Of a DNA stretch of 64,000 bases, positions 1 through 7,875 are shown piece by piece (position 1 is the stretch's first letter; every line of letters begins with the position of its first letter). The notes under the pieces are model-generated. The model searched no databases and was not told the DNA's origin. It saw only the letters and a program-made list of their open reading frames with translations. Location of the stretch: assembly GCF_011752625.1 (NCBI RefSeq), contig NZ_VWXD01000007.1:1-64000 (forward strand), read 5' to 3'. Position numbers and translations under genes: made by a program. Source of the stretch: Candidatus Pantoea formicae (GTDB lineage: Bacteria > Pseudomonadota > Gammaproteobacteria > Enterobacterales > Enterobacteriaceae).

Positions 1-95
1 TAATGAATTTCATTATGTGTTCACTCGTGAGACTTGATATTTTTTACGTCCGGAGACGCTGATATCAATCCTGCGAGTGCCCACACAGATTGTCT

Positions 96-113
96 GATAA
101 ATTGTTAAAGAGC
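96..113 (-). promoter_or_regulatory. rrn boxA antitermination site
   Basis: The minus strand reads GCTCTTTAACAATTTATC, identical to the E. coli rrn leader boxA region where NusB/NusE nucleate the rRNA antitermination complex. Confidence 0.9.
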
Positions 114-153
114 GGTGCAATCAGCGCCTTAAGCTGCTGTTGCGAGGTGGCGT

Positions 154-181
154 ATATTACGCTTTCCTCCTTCAGAGTCAA
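154..181 (-). promoter_or_regulatory. rrn P2 promoter
   Basis: On the minus strand -35 TTGACT (176-181) and -10 TAATAT (154-159) have a 16-bp spacer. It lies about 120 bp downstream of P1, the usual distance between the tandem rrn promoters. Confidence 0.85.
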
Positions 182-273
182 ACACTTTTTTCAGCGTTTT
201 CTCCGGCGGGGTGAATCATTTCACTCCCTGCTGAGCCGTCTGCGTTGCCGCTTTGCCGTCTCAGTGGTGGCGC

Positions 274-301
274 ATTATAGGGAGTTATTCGGGGCTGACA
301 A
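274..301 (-). promoter_or_regulatory. rrn P1 promoter
   Basis: On the minus strand the -35 TTGTCA (296-301) and -10 TATAAT (274-279) are separated by 16 bp. The -10 is followed by 'gcgccaccactgag', the GC-rich discriminator and start region of E. coli rrn P1. Upstream (302-345) is AT-rich with A/T runs, as expected of an UP element. Expected control, from knowledge of the family, is by Fis, ppGpp/DksA and initiating NTP. Confidence 0.9.
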
Positions 302-502
302 GGGTTTATTGCAAAAAATTGACTGAGCGCTACTTTTTTAACCGAACAGGCTAAAAACAGACATTTCTCGATCAATAATCAGTCAAAAGCGCCCGTTTAG
401 CGGCACAAATCAGCGTCACGCATATAAGCACCAATGCTATTCTGTTACTCCAACGCCGTTTTCTTTGTTGCAGACTGAACAATTATTAAAGAAGGATTTT
501 CA

Positions 503-1906
503 ATGATTCGCTCCGCGCGCAGTATGGCCGGCTTGCCCTGGATCGCCGCAATGGCATTTTTCATGCAAGCCCTCGATGCCACCATCCTCAATACTGCGCT
601 CCCTGCTATCGCCACCAGCCTTGAACGTTCTCCCCTCGCCATGCAATCTGCCGTTATCAGCTACACGCTTACCGTGGCGATGCTGATCCCTGTCAGTGGC
701 TGGCTGGCCGATCGCTTTGGCACGCGCAAAGTTTTCATTATTGCCGTATCGCTGTTTACGTTGGGTTCTTTAGCTTGTGCGCTGTCGGGTTCGCTGAGCA
801 TGCTGGTTGTCTCGCGCATTATTCAGGGCGTTGGCGGCGCGATGATGATGCCGGTCGCGCGTCTGGCATTGTTGCGTGCTTATCCACGCAGTGAATTGCT
901 GCCGGTACTTAACTTTGTGACCATGCCGGGATTAGTCGGACCGATTCTGGGACCGATGCTCGGTGGGCTACTAGTCACCTACGCCAGTTGGCACTGGATA
1001 TTCCTGATCAACATTCCAATCGGCATCGCTGGCATCTTCTATGCGCGTAAATTTATGCCGGACTTCACCACGCCTAAGCGTCGCTTTGATTTTGGCGGTT
1101 TCATTCTGTTTGGTTTGGGTCTGGTGCTGATATCCGTCGGTATCGAACTTTTTGGCGAACGTATTGTGTCACCCTGGCAGGCAGTGCTGGTGCTGCTGGC
1201 CGGTGTCGCGTTGTTGCTTCTTTATATAGTGCATGCGCGTCGTCATCCGGCACCGCTGATTAGCTTACCGATGTTTAAAACCCGTACCTTCTCGGTTGGC
1301 ATCATCGGTAATATTGCGGCACGCTTGGGCACGGGCTGCATTCCGTTTTTAATGCCATTGATGTTACAAGTCGGTTTTGGTTATCCCGCATTGATCGCTG
1401 GCTGCATGATGGGACCCACCGCGATTGGCTCACTGCTGGCTAAATCCACCGTGACACAAGTTCTGCGACGTTTCGGTTATCGTAAAACGCTGGTCGGCAT
1501 CACTATCATCATCGGCTTCCTCGTCGCCAGTTTCTCGCTGCAAACACCGGGTGAAAGTGTGTTAATGCTATTGGCGGCACTATTTGTATTAGGGATGGCG
1601 ATGTCAACGCAGTTCACCGCCATGAATACCATCACACTGGCAGACTTGAATGATGAGAACGCCAGCGGCGGAAATAGCGTGCTCGCAGTGACACAGCAGG
1701 TATCGATTAGTTTTGGTGTGGCCGTCAGTGCCGCGGTGCTGCGCTTCTGGCAGGATATTGAAAGCACCACCGTGCAACAATTCCACGCCACCTTTATGAC
1801 GATGGGTGTCATCACCGTGCTCTCAGCGTTTGCTTTCTTGATGTTACGTCCAGGTGATGGCCGTAATCTGATCGCTAATCGCGAGAAAAAGAAAAAAACT
1901 GCTTAA
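503..1906 (+). CDS. hsrA: MFS multidrug transporter HsrA (DHA2, 14 TM)
   Basis: A 467-residue inner-membrane carrier of the drug:H+ antiporter-2 family. It follows the E. coli HsrA/YieO sequence throughout: the N-terminal LDATILNTALPAIA segment, WLADRFGTRK (motif A, loop 2-3) near residue 70 and RIIQGVGGAMMMPVARL near 105-121 are visible. The ATG at 503 has GAAGGA 7 nt upstream. It is convergent with rbsR and their stop codons overlap by 4 nt (1903-1906), so no terminator separates them. In E. coli hsrA has the same position beside rbsR, followed by yieP, which is missing here. The physiological substrate is not known; the family assignment is firm. Confidence 0.92.
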   Translation: MIRSARSMAGLPWIAAMAFFMQALDATILNTALPAIATSLERSPLAMQSAVISYTLTVAMLIPVSGWLADRFGTRKVFIIAVSLFTLGSLACALSGSLSMLVVSRIIQGVGGAMMMPVARLALLRAYPRSELLPVLNFVTMPGLVGPILGPMLGGLLVTYASWHWIFLINIPIGIAGIFYARKFMPDFTTPKRRFDFGGFILFGLGLVLISVGIELFGERIVSPWQAVLVLLAGVALLLLYIVHARRHPAPLISLPMFKTRTFSVGIIGNIAARLGTGCIPFLMPLMLQVGFGYPALIAGCMMGPTAIGSLLAKSTVTQVLRRFGYRKTLVGITIIIGFLVASFSLQTPGESVLMLLAALFVLGMAMSTQFTAMNTITLADLNDENASGGNSVLAVTQQVSISFGVAVSAAVLRFWQDIESTTVQQFHATFMTMGVITVLSAFAFLMLRPGDGRNLIANREKKKKTA

Positions 1907-2895
1907 ACCGAACCGCGTTCCACCAGCTCCGGCGTCAGCACCAGCGTTTGCTGGCTGGCGTCAGGATCGCTCATACGATGGATCAGCGTATCAATCGCCA
2001 GTTCGCCCAGCTCATCTTTGGGTTGATGGATAGTGCTGAGCGGCGGTGTGAGGTAACGCGACAGTTCTATATTGTCATAGCCCATCACTGCAATATCTTG
2101 CGGCACGCTTAACCCCGCCTGGAATAGCGCGTGATAAACGCCCACTGCCATCGCATCATTACTGGTGAAAACCGCTTCAGGCAATAACTCTAACGTCAGC
2201 AGTTGGTTCATCGCGTTGAAGCCACCCTGAAATTCGAAATCACCGTCGACCACATAACCGGGCAATACCGGCAATCCACTGCTGGCCATGGCTTTACGGA
2301 ATCCATCCAAGCGCAGACGCGCAGGCGTTTTGTCCTGCGGCCCGGCAATGCAGGCAATGCGCGTGTAACCACGATCGATCAGATGCTGCGTCGCCAGTTC
2401 GCCGCCTAGCAGCGCGTTATCCTGAATAATGTCGCCACGCCCCTCAAACGGCGCCCAGTCCATCATCACCATAGGTACGGACGGATAACGATTGAGGATC
2501 TCCGCAGAGGGGAGGTGCGTTTCAGTACACATCATCAGTAACCCATCGACACGCTTTTGCATCAGCGTTTCGAGGCTGCGATTCATGCGTTCTTCATCGC
2601 CTTCGGTGTTACACAGAATGAGGCTATAGCCGCGTTCGTAGCAGCTATTCTCCACGCCACGCACCACTTCGGAATAGAACGGGTTACTACTGGCCGTCAG
2701 CAGCATACCGATGGTACGCGTCTGATTGATCTTCAAACTGCGCGCCAATGCGGAAGGCGCGTAGTTCAGCTCACGAATCGCTTGCTCAACCTTTTCCCGC
2801 ACCTGCTCGCTAACAAAGCGATTGTTATTGATGACGTGGGAAACGGTGGATGTTGAGACGCCCGCCAGGCGGGCGACATCTTTCATGGTCGCCAA
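1903..2895 (-). CDS. rbsR: Ribose operon repressor RbsR (LacI family)
   Basis: A 330-residue LacI/GalR-type regulator. Residues 1-25 (MATMKDVARLAGVSTSTVSHVI) form the helix-turn-helix that reads the operator, followed by a hinge helix and a ribose-binding, periplasmic-binding-protein-like core. RbsR represses rbsDACBK and is released by ribose. It is the last gene of the operon, 4 nt after rbsK, as in E. coli. Two perfect palindromes with the LacI-family centre AAACGTTT lie before rbsD (7715-7730 and 7795-7806) and are the expected targets. The C-terminus overlaps the hsrA stop on the other strand. Confidence 0.95.
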   Translation of the reverse strand: MATMKDVARLAGVSTSTVSHVINNNRFVSEQVREKVEQAIRELNYAPSALARSLKINQTRTIGMLLTASSNPFYSEVVRGVENSCYERGYSLILCNTEGDEERMNRSLETLMQKRVDGLLMMCTETHLPSAEILNRYPSVPMVMMDWAPFEGRGDIIQDNALLGGELATQHLIDRGYTRIACIAGPQDKTPARLRLDGFRKAMASSGLPVLPGYVVDGDFEFQGGFNAMNQLLTLELLPEAVFTSNDAMAVGVYHALFQAGLSVPQDIAVMGYDNIELSRYLTPPLSTIHQPKDELGELAIDTLIHRMSDPDASQQTLVLTPELVERGSV

Positions 2896-2899
2896 AGGC

Positions 2900-3829
2900 T
2901 TAACCCTGTTGCTGCAGGAAGGTGTCGATCTCAGCGCGCCACGGCACTGAGGGCTGAGCGCCAGGACGCGTCACCGCAATCGCGGCGGCGGCATGAGCAA
3001 AACGGACCGCATCATGCATTGCCACTCCTTCTAAACGCGCAGTAATGAAAGCACCATTGAAGGTATCACCTGCCGCAATCGTATCGATAGCCTGAACGCT
3101 GAAGCCTGGAATGCGCACACCTGTGCCTTGCTCACTCAGCCATACACCACGACGCCCTAAGGTGATCAGTACCGTGTGAATGCCTTTTTCATGTAACGCC
3201 TGTGCTGCACGCGCTGCGTCTTCATCACTTTTTACCGCAATGCCGGTTAAAATTTCGGCTTCGGTTTCATTCGGCGTGATGATATCAATTAAAGCCAGCA
3301 ACTCGTCAGAGAGCTGGGTCGCAGGAGCAGGGTTCAGGATCACCTGGGTGGCATTGGCACGAGCAATCTCTGCAGCAGCCAACACGCTTTCCAGCGGCGA
3401 CTCCAGTTGCATCAGCAGTGCGTCCGCCTGAGCAATCACCTGCTGATGACGCGCCACGCAAGCTGGCGTCAGTGCCGCGTTAGCACCCGAATAGATGCCG
3501 ATATTATTCTCACCTTCGCCGTTAACGAAGATCATCGCCACACCGGTGGCTTCATCCGCCACGGTTTCCACCGGCGCGGTATCAATACGGTCCTGCTGTA
3601 ATTGCTGGCGGATGCGCTCGCCAATGTCATCTGCACCGACACAGGCAATAAAAGCGATGTCGGCACCGGCACGCCCCGCAGCCACAGCCTGATTAGCCCC
3701 TTTGCCACCAAAAGCAATCTGATACTGTTTTCCGATCACCGTTTCACCCGGACGTGGAAAGTGGGTGAGGTTAAGGATGTGATCGGCATTAATGCTGCCG
3801 AGTACCGCCAGTTTTGCACTTGTGTTCAT
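2900..3829 (-). CDS. rbsK: Ribokinase
   Basis: A PfkB-family kinase that phosphorylates D-ribose at O5 to ribose 5-phosphate in the cytosol. PfkB signature 1 (FGGKGANQAVAAGRAGA) lies near residue 40 and signature 2 with the catalytic Asp (DTIAAGDTFNGA) near residue 250. ATG 3829 matches the family start (309 residues); a GTG in frame at 3856 would add nine residues without family support. It lies 64 nt after rbsB, with a perfect hairpin (3850-3870) between them that may lower kinase expression relative to the abundant binding protein. Confidence 0.93.
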   Translation of the reverse strand: MNTSAKLAVLGSINADHILNLTHFPRPGETVIGKQYQIAFGGKGANQAVAAGRAGADIAFIACVGADDIGERIRQQLQQDRIDTAPVETVADEATGVAMIFVNGEGENNIGIYSGANAALTPACVARHQQVIAQADALLMQLESPLESVLAAAEIARANATQVILNPAPATQLSDELLALIDIITPNETEAEILTGIAVKSDEDAARAAQALHEKGIHTVLITLGRRGVWLSEQGTGVRIPGFSVQAIDTIAAGDTFNGAFITARLEGVAMHDAVRFAHAAAAIAVTRPGAQPSVPWRAEIDTFLQQQG

Positions 3830-3849
3830 AGGGTTTGATCCAGAAAGTT

Positions 3850-3870
3850 GCGCCACCGGGAAGGTGGCGC
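3850..3870 (-). repeat. Perfect hairpin between rbsB and rbsK
   Basis: Arms GCGCCACC (3850-3857) and GGTGGCGC (3863-3870) form an 8-bp GC-rich stem with a 5-nt loop. No U-run follows on the rbs strand, so it is more likely an mRNA-stabilising or attenuating stem behind rbsB than a full terminator. Binding-protein genes of ABC operons commonly have such stems at their 3' end. Confidence 0.7.
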
Positions 3871-3893
3871 GTTGCCATGCTTTTCTTTGTTTT

Positions 3894-4769
3894 TTATTTG
3901 GTAACCAGCTTCAGGTCAACCGGGTTAACCGCCTGTACTTTTTCGCCTTTCAGCACTTTATCTGCAGTATCAACACCAATCACGCCAATTTTATCGGGCA
4001 TCTGCGCGACGGTAGCGGTCAGTTTACCGGATTCTACTGCTTTCACACCGTCTGCCGTGCCGTCGAAACCGACCACCAGCACATCAGTTTTACCCGCTGT
4101 CTGCAGCGCACGCAGTGCACCCAGCGCCATTTCGTCGTTCTGTGCAAATACGGCCTGCACATCTGGATGTGCCTGCAGCAGGTTCTGCATCACGTTCAGA
4201 CCTTTAGTGCGGTCAAAATCGGCAGGCTGGCTCGCCAGAATATTAAATTTGTGTGCATCGGCTGCCTGTTTGAACCCTTCGCCACGCTCACGCGCTGCGG
4301 AAGTCCCGGCAATACCCTGCAGTTCAATAATTTTCGCGCCATCGCCCAGTTTCTTCGCAATGAAGTCACCGGCCATTTTGCCGCCAAAGCGGTTGTCAGA
4401 GGCAACGTGACTCACCACGGTACCCTGCGCAGCAACGCGGTCCAGAGTAATCACTGGAATGTTTGCCTGGTTGGCCATTTTCACAGCGTTGCCCACGGCA
4501 TCAGAATCCGTTGGGTTGATCAGCATCAGCTTGGTGCCGCGCACAGTCAGATCCTGTACGTTTGCCAGCTCTTTCGCCGGGTTGTTCTGAGAATCCAACA
4601 CCACCAAGTTATAACCCAGTTTGTCAGCTTCTTTCTGTGCGCCATCTTTCAGTGACACAAAGAACGGATTATTCAGAGTCGATACAACCAGCGCAATGGT
4701 GTCCTTTGCCATCGCGCCAGCACTGAGGGTGGCGCCAAGGACGACGGCCAATGCAGTTAACTTTTTCAT
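3894..4769 (-). CDS. rbsB: Ribose ABC transporter periplasmic binding protein RbsB
   Basis: A 291-residue pre-protein. The signal peptide MKKLTALAVVLGATLSAGAMA is followed by the mature start KDTIALVVSTLNNPFF. The rest is near-identical to E. coli RbsB, including LDSQNNPAKELANVQDL, the ribose-contact segment ASDNRFGG and GIAGTSAARERGEGF. It delivers ribose to RbsC/RbsA and in chemotactic species also signals through Trg. AGGA precedes the ATG. Spacing to rbsC is 27 nt. Confidence 0.96.
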   Translation of the reverse strand: MKKLTALAVVLGATLSAGAMAKDTIALVVSTLNNPFFVSLKDGAQKEADKLGYNLVVLDSQNNPAKELANVQDLTVRGTKLMLINPTDSDAVGNAVKMANQANIPVITLDRVAAQGTVVSHVASDNRFGGKMAGDFIAKKLGDGAKIIELQGIAGTSAARERGEGFKQAADAHKFNILASQPADFDRTKGLNVMQNLLQAHPDVQAVFAQNDEMALGALRALQTAGKTDVLVVGFDGTADGVKAVESGKLTATVAQMPDKIGVIGVDTADKVLKGEKVQAVNPVDLKLVTK

Positions 4770-4796
4770 TTATATAATCCTGTGTGAAGGTCAGAG

Positions 4797-5768
4797 TTAT
4801 TTACTGCTTTTGTTATCCACCAGCACTGCCAGCAGAATGACGACGGCTTTAACAATCATTTGGTAGTAAGAAGACACGCCCATCAGATTCAGGCCGTTGT
4901 TCAGGAAACCAAGAATCAGTGCACCAATCAGCGTGCCCATGATGCGACCTTTACCGCCTGCCAGGCTGGTTCCACCCAGCACCACCGCCGCGATAGCATC
5001 CAGTTCATAACCGGTACCCGCTGTAGGTTGCGCAGAGGAGAGACGTGCCACTTCAATGGTGCCCGCCAGCGCTGCCAGCAGACCACACAGTGAATAGACG
5101 ATGATTTTGACTCGGTTAACATTGATACCTGACAGTCGAGTCGCCGCTTCATTACCGCCCAGCGCATAGATATAACGACCCAAACGCGTGTGATGCAGCA
5201 TGTACCAAGCCAGCGCAAACACGACTGCCATCAGCCATACCGGTGTTGGGATACCCAACGGACGGCCAATACCGAACCAGCCAAACAGATCGGCGTTATC
5301 ACTGAAACCGGTATTGATCGGGCTACCGTTGGTGTACACCATGGTGACACCGCGCAGCAGCAGCATCATCACCAGCGTGGCGATAAAGGCCTGCACCTTG
5401 CCGCGAGCCACAATCACCCCAGTAATCCCGCCGATTGCCGCACCAAGTGCCAATGAAGCGGCGACCGCCACCAGCGCATTCACTTCCAGGCCGACAATCG
5501 ATGCCGCGACAGCGCCGGTGAGCGCCAGCAGCGATCCCACGGACAGATCAATACCCGAAGTGAGAATCACCAGCGTCATCCCCACGGCCATAATGGCGTT
5601 GACCGAGGTCTGCTGCAGGATGTTGAACATGTTGGCAACGGTGAAGAAATTCGGGCTTTGGCTTGCTACCACGGCGATCAGCACAATCAGCGCAATCAGC
5701 GACTTCTGCTCCAGCAGCCAGGCTTTGCTGAACCAGCGACGGCTGGCGGGTAAGGTTTGGGTGCTCAT
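4797..5768 (-). CDS. rbsC: Ribose ABC transporter permease RbsC
   Basis: A 323-residue hydrophobic inner-membrane permease of the BPD_transp_2/AraH-RbsC family, with multiple transmembrane segments starting near residue 22. The conserved region TSGIDLSVGSLLALTGAVAA lies near residue 70, and the cytoplasmic loop that contacts RbsA includes GGNEAATRLSGINV near 200. Its ATG overlaps the rbsA stop (ATGA, 5765-5768), indicating translational coupling. The family length in E. coli is 321. Confidence 0.95.
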   Translation of the reverse strand: MSTQTLPASRRWFSKAWLLEQKSLIALIVLIAVVASQSPNFFTVANMFNILQQTSVNAIMAVGMTLVILTSGIDLSVGSLLALTGAVAASIVGLEVNALVAVAASLALGAAIGGITGVIVARGKVQAFIATLVMMLLLRGVTMVYTNGSPINTGFSDNADLFGWFGIGRPLGIPTPVWLMAVVFALAWYMLHHTRLGRYIYALGGNEAATRLSGINVNRVKIIVYSLCGLLAALAGTIEVARLSSAQPTAGTGYELDAIAAVVLGGTSLAGGKGRIMGTLIGALILGFLNNGLNLMGVSSYYQMIVKAVVILLAVLVDNKSSK

Positions 5769-7273
5769 ACAACTAACTCCTCGCTGTGTTGCTTACCGAC
5801 TGCTGCTGCCATCAGGGATTCCTGGGTAGCCTGCTCACGGGAAAATTCGCCACTCAGATGGCCTTCATGCATCACCAGGATGCGATCGCTCATGCCTAAC
5901 ACTTCCGGCATTTCAGACGACACCAAAATGATGCTCAGCCCTTCGGCTTTAAATTGGTTAATTAACTGATAAATTTCTTTTTTCGCACCCACGTCTACGC
6001 CACGAGTCGGTTCATCAAGAATCAACACGTCTGGGCGCGTCATTAAGCCACGCGCAATCGCCACTTTCTGCTGGTTACCACCAGACAGCAGGCCAATCGG
6101 CTGCTCCATAGAAGGGGTTTTAACGTTGAACAGGCGAATAAAGTCACCCACCGCTAGCTGCTCTTCACTATGCTTGAGATTACCCGCCGCGCGGCTGAAG
6201 TAACGCAGCGCGGTGAGCGACATGTTCTCTTTCACCGACATGCCGAGCACCAGCCCATCGCGCTTACGGTCTTCGGATATGTAGACGATGCCGTTCGCCA
6301 GACCATCCTGAGGAGAGCGAGTCATGATTTCGCGGCCGTTAAGCGTCACGGTGCCCTTACTGCGCGGCAATGCGCCGTACAGCACTTTCATCAGTTCGGT
6401 GCGGCCCGCGCCCATCAACCCGGAAATACCGAGGATCTCACCCTTACGTAAGGTGAAACTAACGTCATCCACGCCTGGACCGCTGAGGTGTGCGACTTTC
6501 AAACGAATGTCGCCAGGCTGTTGATCAATGTGCGGATATTGATCTTCCAGCTTACGGCCAACCATCATCTCGATCAGGCTCTCTTCACTGAGATCGCTTA
6601 CCGCACGCTCGGCAATAAACTGGCCGTCGCGGAATACGGTGACGTCATCGCAAATCTCGAAGATCTCTTTCATGCGGTGCGAGATATAAACAATGCCGCA
6701 GCCCTGCGCTTTTAGTTCATTAATCACGCGGAACAGCGACAGGGTTTCGGTATCGGTCAGCGCATCGGTCGGTTCATCCATAATGATGACCTGCGACTCG
6801 AAGCTGAGCACTTTCGCAATCTCGACCATTTGCTGATCGCCAATGGATAAATCGCCCACCAGCTTATGGCTGTTGAAACGTAAGTTCAGGCGATGCAATA
6901 AAGCATCCGCCTCGGCATACATCCGTTTCCATTCGATGCGACCAAAGCGGTTAACAAATTCACGACCCAGAAAAATATTCTCCGCGACAGTCAGTTGCGG
7001 AATCAGGTTGAGTTCCTGATGGATGATACCAATGCCCGCTTCCTGCGATGCTTTCGGTCCAGAAAAAGCCACATCCTTGCCGAGCCACTGCAGCGAACCG
7101 GCATCCATGCTGTAAATGCCAGTCAGCACTTTCATCATGGTGGACTTGCCCGCGCCATTTTCACCGACCAGCGCCATCACGCGGCCCGGATAAACAGCAA
7201 GCGAAGCACCGTTCAGCGCCTTGACGCCGGGAAACGACTTTTCAATCCCTTTGAGTTGCAATAACGGTTGCAT
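5765..7273 (-). CDS. rbsA: Ribose ABC transporter ATPase RbsA
   Basis: A 502-residue tandem ABC ATPase that powers ribose import. The first domain has Walker A GENGAGKS near residue 37 and DEPTDALTDTET as the Walker B region near 166. The second, degenerate domain has GLMGAGRTELM near 290, signature LSGGNQQKVAIARGL near 400 and DEPTRGVDVGAK near 424. This sugar-importer (MglA/RbsA/AraG) architecture and length match the family. It overlaps rbsC by 4 nt and starts 7 nt after rbsD. Confidence 0.96.
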   Translation of the reverse strand: MQPLLQLKGIEKSFPGVKALNGASLAVYPGRVMALVGENGAGKSTMMKVLTGIYSMDAGSLQWLGKDVAFSGPKASQEAGIGIIHQELNLIPQLTVAENIFLGREFVNRFGRIEWKRMYAEADALLHRLNLRFNSHKLVGDLSIGDQQMVEIAKVLSFESQVIIMDEPTDALTDTETLSLFRVINELKAQGCGIVYISHRMKEIFEICDDVTVFRDGQFIAERAVSDLSEESLIEMMVGRKLEDQYPHIDQQPGDIRLKVAHLSGPGVDDVSFTLRKGEILGISGLMGAGRTELMKVLYGALPRSKGTVTLNGREIMTRSPQDGLANGIVYISEDRKRDGLVLGMSVKENMSLTALRYFSRAAGNLKHSEEQLAVGDFIRLFNVKTPSMEQPIGLLSGGNQQKVAIARGLMTRPDVLILDEPTRGVDVGAKKEIYQLINQFKAEGLSIILVSSEMPEVLGMSDRILVMHEGHLSGEFSREQATQESLMAAAVGKQHSEELVV

Positions 7274-7280
7274 AACGGCC

Positions 7281-7700
7281 TCAGAAGGTCACGCCAGCGC
7301 TAAGGATGACATTCGCATACGGAGAACACTCTCCGCTGCGAATGACCGCCTGACTACGCTGTGTTTCTTGTTTGAACTGTTCATGGCTGGTGTAACTGAT
7401 GGTGATGATATTCCCCTGGTGCCGTTGCAAGGCATCGAGCACGGCGAGCAGTGCGCTGTGAAGCTGCGGGTTAAGCTGTTTGATCTCTTCCGCCATCAGG
7501 GCGCTTTCGACTTGCATCTCCTGCGTGACAACATCCACCACCTGTAAAAATTCGGGCGTTCCCGGTGTTAATGCTAAATCGATACGCTGTGGACCGGCCG
7601 GAATCGGCAAGCCTGCATCAGCAATCGTCAGCGTGTCGGTGTGGCCCAGGCGGGCAATCACATGAGAGATTTCAGCGTTTAACAAGCGACCTTTTTTCAT
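7281..7700 (-). CDS. rbsD: D-ribose pyranase RbsD
   Basis: A 139-residue cytosolic enzyme that interconverts the beta-pyranose and furanose forms of ribose before phosphorylation. It starts MKKGRLLNAEISHVIARLGHTD; the conserved HTDTL with catalytic His lies near residue 20 and the C-terminal SGECSPYANVILSAGVTF is diagnostic. ATG 7700 gives the family length and follows GGAG/GGAAGAA. An upstream in-frame start at 7760 would run through the operator and is rejected. It is the first gene of rbsDACBKR. Confidence 0.95.
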   Translation of the reverse strand: MKKGRLLNAEISHVIARLGHTDTLTIADAGLPIPAGPQRIDLALTPGTPEFLQVVDVVTQEMQVESALMAEEIKQLNPQLHSALLAVLDALQRHQGNIITISYTSHEQFKQETQRSQAVIRSGECSPYANVILSAGVTF

Positions 7701-7714
7701 TTCTTCCACTCCAC

Positions 7715-7730
7715 AGCGAAACGTTTCGCT
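7715..7730. promoter_or_regulatory. RbsR operator 1 (perfect 16-bp palindrome)
   Basis: AGCGAAACGTTTCGCT is a perfect palindrome with the central CG typical of LacI/GalR-family operators. It lies 15 nt upstream of the rbsD ATG and just downstream of the predicted start point, where bound RbsR would block transcription. Confidence 0.85.
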
Positions 7731-7737
7731 GACCGGA

Positions 7738-7765
7738 AGTGTATTAAATGTACGCAGCAACTCAA
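7738..7765 (-). promoter_or_regulatory. Putative rbsD promoter
   Basis: On the minus strand TTGAGT (7760-7765) and TACACT (7738-7743) are spaced by 16 bp, each matching the sigma70 consensus at 4 of 6 positions. It lies between the two RbsR palindromes, which favours it over other weak matches. The moderate consensus suggests activator dependence, as with CRP in E. coli; no convincing full CRP site was found. Confidence 0.5.
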
Positions 7766-7794
7766 TGGCATCATCACGGAAATGTGATCGCCAT

Positions 7795-7806
7795 CGAAAC
7801 GTTTCG
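7795..7806. promoter_or_regulatory. RbsR operator 2 (upstream palindrome)
   Basis: CGAAACGTTTCG repeats the 12-bp core of the first operator. Its centre is 78 bp upstream of the other one, upstream of the predicted -35. Two sites would allow repression by looping; that is inference. Confidence 0.75.
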
Positions 7807-7836
7807 CTTGCGCCGGGGTGAATTTGAGTTTGGCCG

Positions 7837-7860
7837 TAAAAAGGGCCGCATCAGCGGCCC
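7837..7860 (-). terminator. kup terminator
   Basis: On the minus strand GGGCCGC (7854-7860) and GCGGCCC (7843-7849) form a 7-bp stem with a TGAT loop, followed directly by TTTTTA. It begins 16 nt after the kup stop codon and insulates the rbs operon from kup. Confidence 0.88.
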
Positions 7861-7875
7861 TTAAAAGGAGAGAAG

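Larger units (their letters stand above)
1..267 (-). other. rRNA operon leader (16S gene just outside window)
   Basis: Read on the minus strand this stretch follows the 5' leader of an enterobacterial rrn operon: tandem promoters, then boxA, a segment like the conserved 'gacaatctgtgtgggcactcg', then a run towards 'gaattcatta'-like sequence that in E. coli lies about 50 nt before mature 16S rRNA. The 16S gene should therefore start roughly 50 nt left of position 1. In E. coli the rbs-hsrA-yieP block also ends at an rRNA operon (rrnC), so the context agrees; yieP is absent here. Confidence 0.88.

Noticed and set aside
90..326. Small open frame at the left edge
   Set aside because: It overlaps the rRNA operon promoters and boxA on the other strand; not a gene.
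3792..4655. Long plus-strand open frame (287 codons) opposite rbsB
   Set aside because: It is antisense to a nearly identical RbsB orthologue, has no family resemblance and no ribosome site; a shadow of codon bias.
5200..5829. Plus-strand open frame of 209 codons over rbsC
   Set aside because: Low-complexity Ser/Thr/Pro-rich translation, antisense to RbsC; no independent support.
7789..7810. CRP site overlapping the upstream RbsR operator
   Set aside because: TGTGATCGCCATCGAA keeps only one good half; a match this weak cannot be claimed.
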